A stretch of 64,000 nt of DNA from Streptomyces sp. WMMC940 (lineage in GTDB: Bacteria > Actinomycetota > Actinomycetes > Streptomycetales > Streptomycetaceae). Shown here piece by piece: positions 43,844-52,145 of the stretch. The notes under the pieces were generated by a model, which saw only the letters and a program-made list of their open reading frames with translations, was not told the DNA's origin and made no database searches. The DNA lies in assembly GCF_027460265.1 (NCBI RefSeq), contig NZ_JAPZBC010000001.1:6085001-6149000 (forward strand). The letters run 5' to 3'. The position numbers and the translations under genes were made by a program. Numbering within the stretch: the first letter of the stretch is position 1; each line of letters opens with the position of its first letter.

Positions 43844-44436
43844 GTCGTCACTCCGAAGGTGCGGAAGAACCACAGCGCCGAGGTGAGCCACAGGACCGCG
43901 AGCACGGCGAAGACCAGTCCGCCGACGACGGGCAGCAGCCACCCGGGCAGCCGCTCCATGCGCAACAGCAGCATCTTCGCGCTGAACGCGCCGAAGAAGA
44001 AGCACCCGAGCAACGAGTGCCAGGCGGCGCGGGCGCTCTGCGTCTGGTAGCCCAGGGCGTACAGGCAGTGCACCGCCACCGGCACCGCGAGGAAGAAGGC
44101 CACCCGGCCCGACCAGCGGTGCAGTACCGGCGTCCAGGAGGCAGGCCGTACGCCGGGCAGCCTGCCGTACATCGCGAGCGCCGACACGAGCTGCACCAGT
44201 CCGAACGCGAGGGCCGCCGTCGCCAGCCACGACTTCACCGCGCCGGTGCTGCTGAAGCCGGCGAGGTTGAACGCGGTCCCCGCCGGGTCGTGGAATCTGC
44301 CGTACACCCCGAGGACCACCGCCACCGCGGCTCCGACCAGCACCGGGACGGCCCAGCGCGCCGCGCCGCCCAGGTTCCGGCCGTCCGGCCCGCCGGGCGG
44401 GAGGTCCTGGGTCCGTGCGTTGGGGTCCACGCTCAT
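43840..44436 (-). CDS. DUF6529-type membrane protein
   Basis: 198 aa, ATG at 44436. Five predicted membrane helices: AVPVLVGAAVAVVLGVYG, WLATAALAFGLVQLVSALA, VAFFLAVPVAVHCLYALGY, WHSLLGCFFFGAFSAKMLLL and LVFAVLAVLWLTSALWFF. Conserved His residues in HRWSGRVAF, VHCLYALGY and WHSLLGC resemble b-type haem ligand pairs of cytochrome b561-like proteins. It may pass electrons to or from the Rieske lipoprotein encoded next. Gene names in databases give only a DUF; the redox role is inference. Confidence 0.85.
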   Translation of the reverse strand: MSVDPNARTQDLPPGGPDGRNLGGAARWAVPVLVGAAVAVVLGVYGRFHDPAGTAFNLAGFSSTGAVKSWLATAALAFGLVQLVSALAMYGRLPGVRPASWTPVLHRWSGRVAFFLAVPVAVHCLYALGYQTQSARAAWHSLLGCFFFGAFSAKMLLLRMERLPGWLLPVVGGLVFAVLAVLWLTSALWFFRTFGVTT

Positions 44437-44455
44437 GGATGCACCTCGGAAACGC

Positions 44456-45136
44456 TCAGGGGGTGACGGGGCGGGCGGTGATCTGCTCGCCGTCGATGGT
44501 GACGGCGCCCGTCCCGGGGTCGATCGGGGGAGCGGCGGCGGGCTCGCCGCCGCGGTTGACGATGCCGACCTGACGGCCGTTCTGCAGGACGATCCACCCG
44601 CCGTCGACCTTGGTCCCGCGCACCTCTGTGGTGGCGCGGTAGACACCCGCGGGCTTGGCCGCACGGGCGGCGGTGAACGGATGGCCGGCGCTCTCGACCG
44701 TCACCGTCCCGTCGACCCGGTCCTCGTTCACGGTCCCGTCGAGCGTCGCCCCGGTCTTGCTCTTCAGCCGCATGCTCCCGTCCGCGGCCACGTCGCCGCG
44801 CAGCCACGCCTCCTGCGTACGGCCGTCGCAGTAGTAGGCGACCGCCTTCCCCTTGCGCAGGGTGATGGCGACGGAGGCCCGGTCGTCCTGGGTGCGCCCC
44901 GCGTACTTGGCGTCCGGGGGCGGCGTCGGGGACGGCGACCGGACCGCGGGCACCCTGGGCTGCACGGGAGCGCTGGCGGCCGGGCTCGTCGGCGGAGCCG
45001 GGCTCGCGGGCGGGCTCGCGGTCGAGCGGTCGAGCGAGGTGGGAGCCGGTTCGCCGGTGGTGGCGTTGAACGACAGCATGAACAGGCCGAGCAGCAGTCC
45101 GGCCACCAGCGTGATCAGCGGCCCTGCGCGCTTCAT
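44456..45136 (-). CDS. Secreted or membrane-anchored protein of unknown function
   Basis: 226 aa, ATG at 45136 with GGGAGG 5 nt upstream. One N-terminal hydrophobic helix (LITLVAGLLLGLFMLSF), a 60-residue Pro/Ser/Ala/Thr linker, then a beta-rich domain (SVAITLRKGKAVAYYCDGRT through FTAARAAKPAGVYRATTEVR) and a terminal IDGEQITARPV strand. It is first in the three-gene operon with the DUF6529 and Rieske genes (19-bp gap, then ATGA overlap), so it is probably an extracytoplasmic partner of that module. No family recognised. Confidence 0.8.
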   Translation of the reverse strand: MKRAGPLITLVAGLLLGLFMLSFNATTGEPAPTSLDRSTASPPASPAPPTSPAASAPVQPRVPAVRSPSPTPPPDAKYAGRTQDDRASVAITLRKGKAVAYYCDGRTQEAWLRGDVAADGSMRLKSKTGATLDGTVNEDRVDGTVTVESAGHPFTAARAAKPAGVYRATTEVRGTKVDGGWIVLQNGRQVGIVNRGGEPAAAPPIDPGTGAVTIDGEQITARPVTP

Positions 45137-45299
45137 CGGCGCCTCCCGCGGGACGACCGGGCAGTGGGATGTCCATGCAAGCCGAGGCCACGCCCCGTGT
45201 CCAACCGGGCCACGCTCGGTGATAGCCCGAGTGGCGGCAGGCGTCGCCGTGGGTGACATTGACCGTTGTCCACCATTTCCCGGCGCGAAAGGCAGGATC

Positions 45300-45752
45300 A
45301 TGGCCGGTAACGATCTCGGCGGCCTCCTGGGCGGTCTCCTCGGCGGCGGACAGGGCGGGTCCTCCGGCGGGAACGTCCTGGGCGCGCTCATCGGCGCGCT
45401 CGCCGGCGGCGCCAAGGCCGGAACGACGGGAGCGGCCGGAGCCGCCGGCAGCGGGGCCGACGGCAATCCGCTCGGCGCGCTGCTCGACGTGCTCGCCCGG
45501 TCGGGTCTCGCGGACCAGGCGCAGTCCTGGATAGGCACGGGGCAGAACCAGCAGGTCAGCGGTGGGCAGATCGCCCAGGCGCTGCCGAACGGGACTCTCG
45601 ACAAGGTCGCCCGGGACACCGGGGTGACACCTCGGCAGGCGGCCGACCAGATCGCACGGTCCCTGCCGCAGGCCGTCGACAAGCTGACCCCGTCCGGGCA
45701 GCTGCCGCAGGGCGCCTCGCTGGAGGAGATCGTCCGGCAGCAGCGGATCTGA
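45300..45752 (+). CDS. DUF937 (YidB-like) protein
   Basis: 150 aa, ATG at 45300. The first 65 residues are Gly/Ala-rich (GGLLGGLLGGGQGGSSGG). The DUF937 part follows: NPLGALLDVLARSGLADQAQ, SWIGTGQNQQVSGGQIAQAL, VARDTGVTPRQAADQIARSL, PQAVDKLTPSGQLP. It is cytosolic, small and helical. The E. coli homologue YidB has no firmly assigned role. Divergent from the Rieske operon, with its own terminator downstream. Confidence 0.88.
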   Translation: MAGNDLGGLLGGLLGGGQGGSSGGNVLGALIGALAGGAKAGTTGAAGAAGSGADGNPLGALLDVLARSGLADQAQSWIGTGQNQQVSGGQIAQALPNGTLDKVARDTGVTPRQAADQIARSLPQAVDKLTPSGQLPQGASLEEIVRQQRI

Positions 45753-45844
45753 CGCGGCGGAGCCCCCTGACCGGTCCGCGGCGTACGGCCCGCGTCTCGC
45801 GGGCCGGTCGCCACGGCCCCGTGCACGGGGGCCGACGGTGCCGC

Positions 45845-45870
45845 GTCCGCCGGGGTTCGCCCCGGCGGAC
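45845..45870 (+). terminator. Hairpin terminator after the DUF937 gene
   Basis: 11-bp perfect stem GTCCGCCGGGG / CCCCGGCGGAC with a TTCG tetraloop. No U-tract. It lies about 90 nt downstream of the stop and upstream of aroH. Confidence 0.75.
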
Positions 45871-45949
45871 CCCGCCCGACGCGGCACTAGGCTGATCGGA
45901 GCATCCGCGGGTCTGTGGCCGCGGAGTCGAGGCCGAGGAGGAGCACGAG

Positions 45950-46312
45950 GTGGCGGTACGAGCCGTCCGGGGAGCCGTCCAGCTGGAACGGGACGAGGCC
46001 GGGCACATGGACGAGCAGGTCGGTGAACTGCTCTCCGCCATCCTGGAGCGCAACGGGCTCACGGCGGACGACCTGATCAGCATCTGGTTCACGGCCACAC
46101 CGGACCTGCACAGTGACTTCCCGGCCGCCGCCGCGCGCGGCCTCGGCATCGTCGACGTGCCCCTCATCTGCGCCCAGGAGCTCGACATCGCCGGAGCGAT
46201 GCCCCGCGTCGTGCGCATACTCGCCCACATCGAGTCCGACCTGCCCAAGTCCCGGATCGCGCACGTCTACCTCGGTGCCGCCGCCGCCCTTCGCAAGGAC
46301 ATCGCCCAGTGA
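45950..46312 (+). CDS. aroH: Chorismate mutase, AroH class
   Basis: 120 aa, GTG with GAGGAGGAG about 7 nt upstream. The trimeric AroH fold is seen throughout: VRAVRGAVQLERDEAGHMDE (active-site Arg7), LISIWFTATPDLHSDFPAAA, VPLICAQELDIAGAMPRVVR (catalytic Glu and Arg) and RIAHVYLGAAAALRKDI. It converts chorismate to prephenate. A GTGA overlap with the prephenate dehydrogenase gene puts two consecutive steps of tyrosine synthesis on one transcript. Confidence 0.95.
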   Translation: MAVRAVRGAVQLERDEAGHMDEQVGELLSAILERNGLTADDLISIWFTATPDLHSDFPAAAARGLGIVDVPLICAQELDIAGAMPRVVRILAHIESDLPKSRIAHVYLGAAAALRKDIAQ

Positions 46313-47394
46313 GAACCGCCCTCGTCATCGGAACCGGCCTGATCGGCACCTCGGCGGCCCTCGCGCTCGCCGGGCGCGGGGTCACCGTCCACCTCATGGA
46401 CCACGACCCCGCCCGGGCGAGGACCGCGGCCGCGCTCGGCGCCGGCACCGACGAGACCCCCGAGGGCCCCGTCGACCTCGCGGTCGTCGCCGTGCCGCCC
46501 GCCCACGTGCCCGCGACGCTCGCCGAGGCGATGCGCGCCGGGACCGCGCGCGGCTACCTCGACGTGGCCAGTGTCAAGGGCGGGCCGCGGCGCGAGCTGG
46601 AGGCGCTGGGCGTCGACATGTCGGCGTACATCGGCACGCACCCCATGTCGGGCAAGGAACGTTCCGGGCCGCTGGCGGCCACCGCCGATCTCTTCGAAGG
46701 GCGGCCCTGGGTGCTCACGCCGACCCGGGACACCGACACCGAGGTGCTGAACCTGGCGCTGGAGCTGGTCGCGCTCTGCCGCGCCGTCCCCGTCGTGATG
46801 GACGCCGACGCCCACGACCGCGCGGTCGCTCTGGTCTCGCACACGCCCCAGCTGATCTCGTCCATGGTCGCGGCGCGGCTGGCCGACGCGGACGAGACGG
46901 CCGTACGGCTGTGCGGGCAGGGCATCCGCGACGTGACCCGGATCGCGGCCTCCGACCCCCGGATGTGGATCGACATCCTCGCCGCCAACCCCGGCCCCGT
47001 CGCCGACGTCCTCGCGGGCGTCGCCGCGGACCTGGACGAGACGGTGCGCGCACTGCGCGCCCTGCAGTCCGCCGACGAGGACAAGCGGCGCGAGGGGGCA
47101 GGCGGGGTCGAGGACGTACTGCGCCGCGGCAACGCGGGCCGCGAACGCGTCCCCGGCAAGCACGGCGCCGCCCCGGCCGTGTACGAGACCGTCGCCGTCC
47201 TCATCGGCGACCGGCCGGGCGAGCTCGCCCGCATCTTCGCCGACGCGGGCGGCGCGGGCGTCAACATCGAGGACGTCCGTATCGAGCACGCCACCGGACA
47301 GCAGGCGGGTCTGGTCCAGCTCATGGTGGAGCCCTCGGCCGCCCCCGTGCTGGCGGCGGCGCTGCGGGAACGGGGCTGGGCGCTGCGCCAGTGA
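46309..47394 (+). CDS. tyrA: Prephenate dehydrogenase with C-terminal ACT domain
   Basis: 361 aa, GTG overlapping the aroH stop. N-terminal Rossmann motif VIGTGLIGTSAALALAGRG; the catalytic region has SVKGGPR, GTHPMSGKERSGP and DAHDRAVALVSHTPQLISS; the C-terminal ACT domain (YETVAVLIGDRPGELARIFA ... GVNIEDVRIEH) probably binds tyrosine for feedback control. It oxidatively decarboxylates prephenate to 4-hydroxyphenylpyruvate with NAD(P). Confidence 0.96.
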   Translation: MRTALVIGTGLIGTSAALALAGRGVTVHLMDHDPARARTAAALGAGTDETPEGPVDLAVVAVPPAHVPATLAEAMRAGTARGYLDVASVKGGPRRELEALGVDMSAYIGTHPMSGKERSGPLAATADLFEGRPWVLTPTRDTDTEVLNLALELVALCRAVPVVMDADAHDRAVALVSHTPQLISSMVAARLADADETAVRLCGQGIRDVTRIAASDPRMWIDILAANPGPVADVLAGVAADLDETVRALRALQSADEDKRREGAGGVEDVLRRGNAGRERVPGKHGAAPAVYETVAVLIGDRPGELARIFADAGGAGVNIEDVRIEHATGQQAGLVQLMVEPSAAPVLAAALRERGWALRQ

Positions 47395-47407
47395 CCCCCG
47401 GGCGGCT

Positions 47408-47441
47408 GCTTCCCGGGGCCCTGCCGGCCGGTCCGGGAAGC
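47408..47441 (+). terminator. Hairpin after tyrA
   Basis: 9-bp arms GCTTCCCGG (47408-47416) and CCGGGAAGC (47433-47441), loop 16 nt containing a further GC palindrome. It starts 13 nt past the tyrA stop and precedes TAACCT (47469-47474), a possible -10 for cmk. Confidence 0.55.
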
Positions 47442-47537
47442 GGTGCATGGGCCCCGTCGCGCACTCGGTAACCTTGTGCAGGGCACCTTGGCATTCCGGC
47501 CCGCCCGCACACCAGCTTCAGGAAGGTCTCCGACACC

Positions 47538-48218
47538 GTGGAATCCGTGATCGTCGCCATCGACGGCCCCTCCGGCACGGGCAAGTCGAGCACCTCCAAG
47601 GCGGTCGCCGCAGAGCTGGGTCTCAGCTACCTGGACACCGGCGCCCAGTACCGGGCGATCACCTGGTGGATGCTGACCAACGGCGTCGACGTGGACGACC
47701 CGGCGGCCGTTGCCACCGTCTGCGACAAGCCGGTGATCGAGTCCGGCACGGATCCGCTCGCCCCGACGATCAGCGTCGACGGCGCGGACGCCTCCGGCCC
47801 GATCCGTACCCAGGACGTGACCTCCAAGGTGAGCGCCGTCAGCGCCGTCCCCGAGGTGCGCGCCCGGATCACCGAGCTGCAGCGGACCATCGCCGGGGCG
47901 GCCGAGAAGGGCATCGTCGTCGAGGGCCGGGACATCGGCACCACCGTCCTCCCCGGCGCCGATGTGAAGATCTTCCTCACTGCCTCCCCGGAGGCCCGCG
48001 CGGCCCGCCGCAGCGGGGAGCTGAAGGGCAAGGAGGCGAGTGATGTGGCGTCCACCCGCGAGGCGCTGATCAAGCGGGACGCCGCGGACTCCAGCCGGAA
48101 GACCTCTCCGCTGGCCAAGGCGGACGACGCCGTCGAGGTCGACACCACCGATCTCACGCTCAAGCAGGTCATCGAGTGTGTCGTCGCTCTCGTTGAGGAG
48201 AAGCGGGCCGCGAAGTGA
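47538..48218 (+). CDS. cmk: Cytidylate kinase
   Basis: 226 aa, GTG with GGAAGG about 11 nt upstream. P-loop IDGPSGTGKSSTSKAVAAEL, CMP-binding LGLSYLDTGAQYRAITW (usual YLDTGAMYR), KGIVVEGRDIGTTVLPGAD, and the lid KDAAD-type IKRDAADSSRKTSPLAKADD. Length is normal. It phosphorylates CMP/dCMP. It overlaps plsC by GTGA; cmk-plsC-der is a conserved actinobacterial order. Confidence 0.97.
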   Translation: MESVIVAIDGPSGTGKSSTSKAVAAELGLSYLDTGAQYRAITWWMLTNGVDVDDPAAVATVCDKPVIESGTDPLAPTISVDGADASGPIRTQDVTSKVSAVSAVPEVRARITELQRTIAGAAEKGIVVEGRDIGTTVLPGADVKIFLTASPEARAARRSGELKGKEASDVASTREALIKRDAADSSRKTSPLAKADDAVEVDTTDLTLKQVIECVVALVEEKRAAK

Positions 48219-48859
48219 CCGTTCCGTCCGCGAGGGGCGCCGCCGTCGGCCGGGCCATCGGCATCGGCCTCATGAACACGTTGTGGAGGCCGCGGGTGCT
48301 GGGCGCGTGGCAGGTGCCGGCCACCGGGCCCGTCATCCTCGCCGTCAACCACGCCCACAACATCGACGGTCCGATGCTCATGGGCACGGCGCCCAGGCCG
48401 GTGCACTTCCTCATCAAGAAGGAGGCGTTCGTCGGACCCCTCGACCCCTTCCTGACCGGGATCGGGCAGCTCAAGGTGGACCGTTCGAGCACGGACCGGG
48501 CGGCCGTGACCAACGCCCTCGGCGTGCTGGAGCACGGCGGCGTCCTCGGGATCTTCCCCGAGGGAACCCGAGGCGGCGGCGACTTCACCTCCATCCGCGC
48601 CGGGCTCGCGTACTTCGCCGTGCGCTCCGGGGCCCCGGTAGTCCCGGTCGCCGTGCTGGGAGGCGGAGAACGCGGAGGACGGTTGATACCGGCGCTGCCC
48701 CCGCTGCGCAGCCGCTTCGACATCGTCTTCGGCGAGCCCTTCGAGCCCGGCGACGGCAGCGGGCGGCGCACCCGCAAGGCGCTCGACGAGGCGACCGTAC
48801 GCATCCAGGAACGGCTCACCGCCCACCTGGAAAACGCCAAGCGCCTCAGCGGGCGCTGA
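48215..48859 (+). CDS. plsC: 1-acyl-sn-glycerol-3-phosphate acyltransferase (PlsC family)
   Basis: 214 aa, GTG overlapping the cmk stop. The acyltransferase HX4D motif is in [14 protein letters not shown], the second block is [20 protein letters not shown], the third is [20 protein letters not shown], and the fourth is [14 protein letters not shown]. It probably makes phosphatidic acid from lysophosphatidic acid; peripheral membrane enzyme. It is followed 74 nt later by der. Confidence 0.93.
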   Translation: MTVPSARGAAVGRAIGIGLMNTLWRPRVLGAWQVPATGPVILAVNHAHNIDGPMLMGTAPRPVHFLIKKEAFVGPLDPFLTGIGQLKVDRSSTDRAAVTNALGVLEHGGVLGIFPEGTRGGGDFTSIRAGLAYFAVRSGAPVVPVAVLGGGERGGRLIPALPPLRSRFDIVFGEPFEPGDGSGRRTRKALDEATVRIQERLTAHLENAKRLSGR

Positions 48860-48932
48860 GCGAGACTCCAGTAGTGGGCCGCGGCCGCACGGGCCCGGTC
48901 CACCGACCACGAATGAACGAGGAACGGACTTC

Positions 48933-50381
48933 ATGAACGACCAGCACGACCACGGGGCACTCGGCGACACCGAGTACACGGAGTTCATGGAGCTCGCCGC
49001 GGAGGAGGGCTTCGACCTCGAGGACGTCGAAGGCGCCATCGAGGAGGCCGGCCACGGCCCGCTGCCCGTCCTCGCCGTCGTCGGCCGCCCCAATGTCGGC
49101 AAGTCGACCCTGGTGAACCGCTTCATCGGGCGCCGCGAGGCCGTCGTCGAGGACAAGCCCGGGGTCACCCGTGACCGGGTCACGTACGAGGCCGAGTGGG
49201 CGGGCCGCCGCTTCAAGGTCGTCGACACCGGCGGCTGGGAGCAGGACGTCCTCGGCATCGACGCCTCCGTGGCCGCCCAGGCCGAGTTCGCCATCGAGGC
49301 CGCCGACGCCGTCGTCTTCGTCGTGGACGCCACCGTCGGCGCCACCGACACCGACGAGGCCGTCGTGAAACTGCTGCGCCGTGCGGGGAAGCCCGTCGTG
49401 CTGGCTGCCAACAAGGTCGACGGCCCGTCCGCCGAGGCCGATGCCGCCATGCTCTGGTCCCTGGGTCTGGGCGAGCCGTTCCCGGTGTCCGCGCTGCACG
49501 GCCGTGGCACCGGCGACCTGCTCGACGAGGTCCTCAAGGCCCTTCCCGACGCCCCCGCCCAGACCTTCGGCACCGCCGTCGGCGGCCCGCGCCGTATCGC
49601 CCTCATCGGCCGTCCGAACGTGGGGAAGTCGTCGCTGCTGAACAAGGTGGCGGGCGAGGAGCGGGTCGTCGTCGACGAGATGGCCGGCACCACCCGCGAC
49701 CCGGTCGACGAACTCATCGAACTCGGTGGCACGACCTGGAAGTTCGTGGACACCGCGGGCATCCGCAAGAAGGTGCACCTCCAGGAGGGCGCGGACTACT
49801 ACGCCTCGCTGCGCACCGCGGCGGCCGTCGAGAAGGCCGAGGTCGCCGTCGTACTGATCGACACCAGCGAGTCCATCTCGGTCCAGGACCAGCGGATCAT
49901 CACCATGGCCGTCGAGGCGGGCCGTGCGCTCGTCATCGCGTACAACAAGTGGGACACGCTCGACGAGGAGCGCCGCTACTACCTGGAGCGCGAGATCGAG
50001 ACCGAGATGCAGCAGGTCTCCTGGGCGCCGCGGGTGAACGTCTCGGCCGCGACCGGCCGGCACATGGAGAAGCTGGTCCCGGCGATCGAGACGGCGCTGG
50101 CGGGCTGGGAGACCCGGGTGCCGACCGGCCGGCTCAACGCCTTCCTCGGCGAGCTGGTCTCCGCCCACCCCCACCCCATCCGCGGCGGCAAGCAGCCCCG
50201 GATCCTGTTCGGCACCCAGGCCGGTACCAAGCCGCCGCGCTTCGTGCTCTTCGCCTCCGGCTTCCTGGAGCACGGCTACCGCCGCTTCGTGGAGCGCAGG
50301 CTGCGCGAGGAGTTCGGCTTCGAGGGCACCCCGATCCACATCTCCGTGCGGGTCCGGGAGAAGCGGTCCAAGAAGAAGTGA
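48933..50381 (+). CDS. der: Ribosome-associated GTPase Der (EngA)
   Basis: 482 aa, ATG. An acidic N-terminal extension of about 40 residues ([20 protein letters not shown]) is typical for actinobacteria. Two tandem G domains: [20 protein letters not shown] with G3 DTGGW and NKVD, then [20 protein letters not shown] with DTAGIRKK and NKWD. The C-terminal KH-like domain ends [18 protein letters not shown]. It acts in 50S subunit assembly. It is the last gene of the run, followed by a hairpin. Confidence 0.97.
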   Translation: MNDQHDHGALGDTEYTEFMELAAEEGFDLEDVEGAIEEAGHGPLPVLAVVGRPNVGKSTLVNRFIGRREAVVEDKPGVTRDRVTYEAEWAGRRFKVVDTGGWEQDVLGIDASVAAQAEFAIEAADAVVFVVDATVGATDTDEAVVKLLRRAGKPVVLAANKVDGPSAEADAAMLWSLGLGEPFPVSALHGRGTGDLLDEVLKALPDAPAQTFGTAVGGPRRIALIGRPNVGKSSLLNKVAGEERVVVDEMAGTTRDPVDELIELGGTTWKFVDTAGIRKKVHLQEGADYYASLRTAAAVEKAEVAVVLIDTSESISVQDQRIITMAVEAGRALVIAYNKWDTLDEERRYYLEREIETEMQQVSWAPRVNVSAATGRHMEKLVPAIETALAGWETRVPTGRLNAFLGELVSAHPHPIRGGKQPRILFGTQAGTKPPRFVLFASGFLEHGYRRFVERRLREEFGFEGTPIHISVRVREKRSKKK

Positions 50382-50509
50382 CCCGCGGGAGCGCGCCGCG
50401 CGCAAGGCACGGCGGGCGCGCACCGCGCCGCCCCCTCGCCGCCCGGACGGTCCGGAGCGGCGCGCACTCCACCGCTCCCGCTCCAACGCGGGACACACGG
50501 CACACACGC

Positions 50510-50544
50510 CGAACGGCCGGGACGGATACCGTCCCGGCCGTTCG
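50510..50544 (+). terminator. Hairpin terminator between der and the convergent small gene
   Basis: 16-bp perfect stem, arms 50510-50525 and 50529-50544, ATA loop, no U-tract. It lies 15 bp before the end of the minus-strand gene, so it may work in both directions. The rest of 50382-50509 shows no feature. Confidence 0.85.
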
Positions 50545-50558
50545 CGTTCCGCCGCCCG

Positions 50559-50852
50559 TCACAGCCCCCTGCGAGGCGCCGGCGGCAGCGCGCGGGCGTG
50601 GAGCCCTGTTGCGTGCTGCCGGATCCCGGCCGGCCAGGGGCTGAGCCGGCCGCCGACGACGGCGCCGAGACCGGCGCCGTTGCCTTGCCGGCCGGTGCCG
50701 AAGCCCCGGAAGGCGAGATCCTCCTCGCCCGTACGGTCACCGGGCAGTGTCCGGAAGGCCCTTCGGTACTCGGAGTACAGCGCGTCGTAGATCGGGGTGG
50801 CCGAAGCGTTCCGGCTCTCGTACGGCCGGCGGGTGGGGTCGTCTGTGTGCAC
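50559..50852 (-). CDS. Small uncharacterised protein, about 97 aa
   Basis: GTG at 50852 is the only suitable start close to the conserved-looking part. The N-terminal half HTDDPTRRPYESRNASATPI, YDALYSEYRRAFRTLPGDRT, GEEDLAFRGFGTG is rich in aromatic and charged residues and resembles small conserved Streptomyces proteins. The C-terminal half is low complexity. No ribosome site is clear. It is transcribed towards der and ends next to der's terminator. The function is unknown. Confidence 0.6.
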   Translation of the reverse strand: MHTDDPTRRPYESRNASATPIYDALYSEYRRAFRTLPGDRTGEEDLAFRGFGTGRQGNGAGLGAVVGGRLSPWPAGIRQHATGLHARALPPAPRRGL

Positions 50853-50968
50853 ATAGGAGCCAACGACCCCGATGCCCGTCGGATGCGGGCCCGTCCCGGA
50901 AAACGCAGTTCGGCGGGGGTGCGGGGGGCGCACGCCCCGGTCCGCGTCCGGCACGGGGCCGGCGGCCC

Positions 50969-51802
50969 TCAGGTGCCCGCGAGCGGCATCGCCGCGGCGA
51001 CCAGCCGGCCGTTCGCCGCGGCCTTGTCGAGCGCGTCGCGGAGCAGGTCCTCGCGCGGCTGCTGGCCGATCGAACCGACCGGGGCGGCGAAGACGAGGAC
51101 CTTGTGCGTCTTGTTGGCGGCGGTGCGCCAGCCGTCCGTCACCTGCAGCGGCTGGTGGGCCTGCCACCAGGCGGCCTGGCCGCTCCCGCCGCTGCCCGGC
51201 TGGAGCACGGCGTGCAGCTGCCCCATCGCGAGCAGTACCGACCAGCCGTGCAGCACGGGGGGCAGCTGGTCGACCGTGGAGACCGGCAGGAAGCCCTGCT
51301 CGATCAGCAGCGGCAGGAAGTCGTCGCCGCCCTCGCCGAGGCTGCCGGGGCGGGCGATGGGTGCGGTCGGCTCCACGACGAGCGCGGGGTGCAGCTCGTC
51401 GCCGATCAGGACCAGGCCGCTGGTCACGCCGAGCACCGCCTGTTCCTGCGGCGCGGCCGGCACGCCGTGCCCGGAGTGGTGGCCCGGGTGGACCGCCTGC
51501 GGGCGGTGGGCGACCGGGGCCGCGGCCTCGCCGGTGATGGAGCGGACGGCGCCCTTGAGCTGTTCCTCGGCGACCTGGACGACCTGGGAGGGGATGCAGC
51601 TGGCATGGGCGAAGGCGAGGACGGCGGTCTCCTCACCGACGAACAGCACGGTGCTGGTCCGCTCCTGCTCGGAGTCGCCCGGGGTGCGGCAGGAGGTGCA
51701 GTCGTAGCTGCCCGGGGCGTTCTCGCCGGCGAGCAGCCGGTCGGCTTCTTCGTCGCCGATCTCGGCGCGTACGTCCTCGCTGACGTCGAGCATGCGCGGC
51801 AC
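50969..51802 (-). CDS. Uncharacterised protein, 277 aa, with a CxxC near the N-terminus
   Basis: GTG at 51802 with GGAG 6 nt upstream; an ATG at 51793 is less well placed. The N-terminal part has EEADRLLAGENAPGSYDCTS followed by CRTPGD, a possible CxxC metal site. The central part alternates short hydrophobic strands (VLFVGEETAVLAFAHASCIP, LGVTSGLVLIGDELHPALVV). The C-terminal third is mixed alpha/beta (HKVLVFAAPVGSIGQQPRED). No membrane segment or signal peptide. No family recognised. It is divergent from the glycosyltransferase operon. Confidence 0.78.
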   Translation of the reverse strand: MPRMLDVSEDVRAEIGDEEADRLLAGENAPGSYDCTSCRTPGDSEQERTSTVLFVGEETAVLAFAHASCIPSQVVQVAEEQLKGAVRSITGEAAAPVAHRPQAVHPGHHSGHGVPAAPQEQAVLGVTSGLVLIGDELHPALVVEPTAPIARPGSLGEGGDDFLPLLIEQGFLPVSTVDQLPPVLHGWSVLLAMGQLHAVLQPGSGGSGQAAWWQAHQPLQVTDGWRTAANKTHKVLVFAAPVGSIGQQPREDLLRDALDKAAANGRLVAAAMPLAGT

Positions 51803-52145
51803 GGGTTGCTCCTCGGACTCGGTGCGTGGTGGTGCGCCGGGCGGTTCCCGGCTCGCAACGAGCACAACGGGAGACTCGGGGCAAGAGTCACGCGACAGGG
51901 TCCTCCGGCCGACAGATCGCCACATGGACACATCGACAAATCGTGAACGACCGCCGCCCGGGCGGCGACACGCCGGTCCGTACCGACCGTTACGCACGGC
52001 CACGGCATGCCGACAGGACGGGAGCGGCCGGATCGCCCACAGTAGGGACCGGACGGGGAACCCGAGTCCCCCGGCCACCCTCCGGATCCCCGGGCCCGGC
52101 GAAGTCCCGTCCGGGCCACCACATCGCCAGGGGGAGCGGCACCGC
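51803..52145. other. 343-bp divergent intergenic region
   Basis: It separates the minus-strand 277-aa gene from the plus-strand glycosyltransferase. The less GC-rich part around 51920-51945 (ACATGGACACATCGACAAAT) is the likeliest promoter zone, but no hexamer pair with correct spacing was found. No coding signal. Confidence 0.5.
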
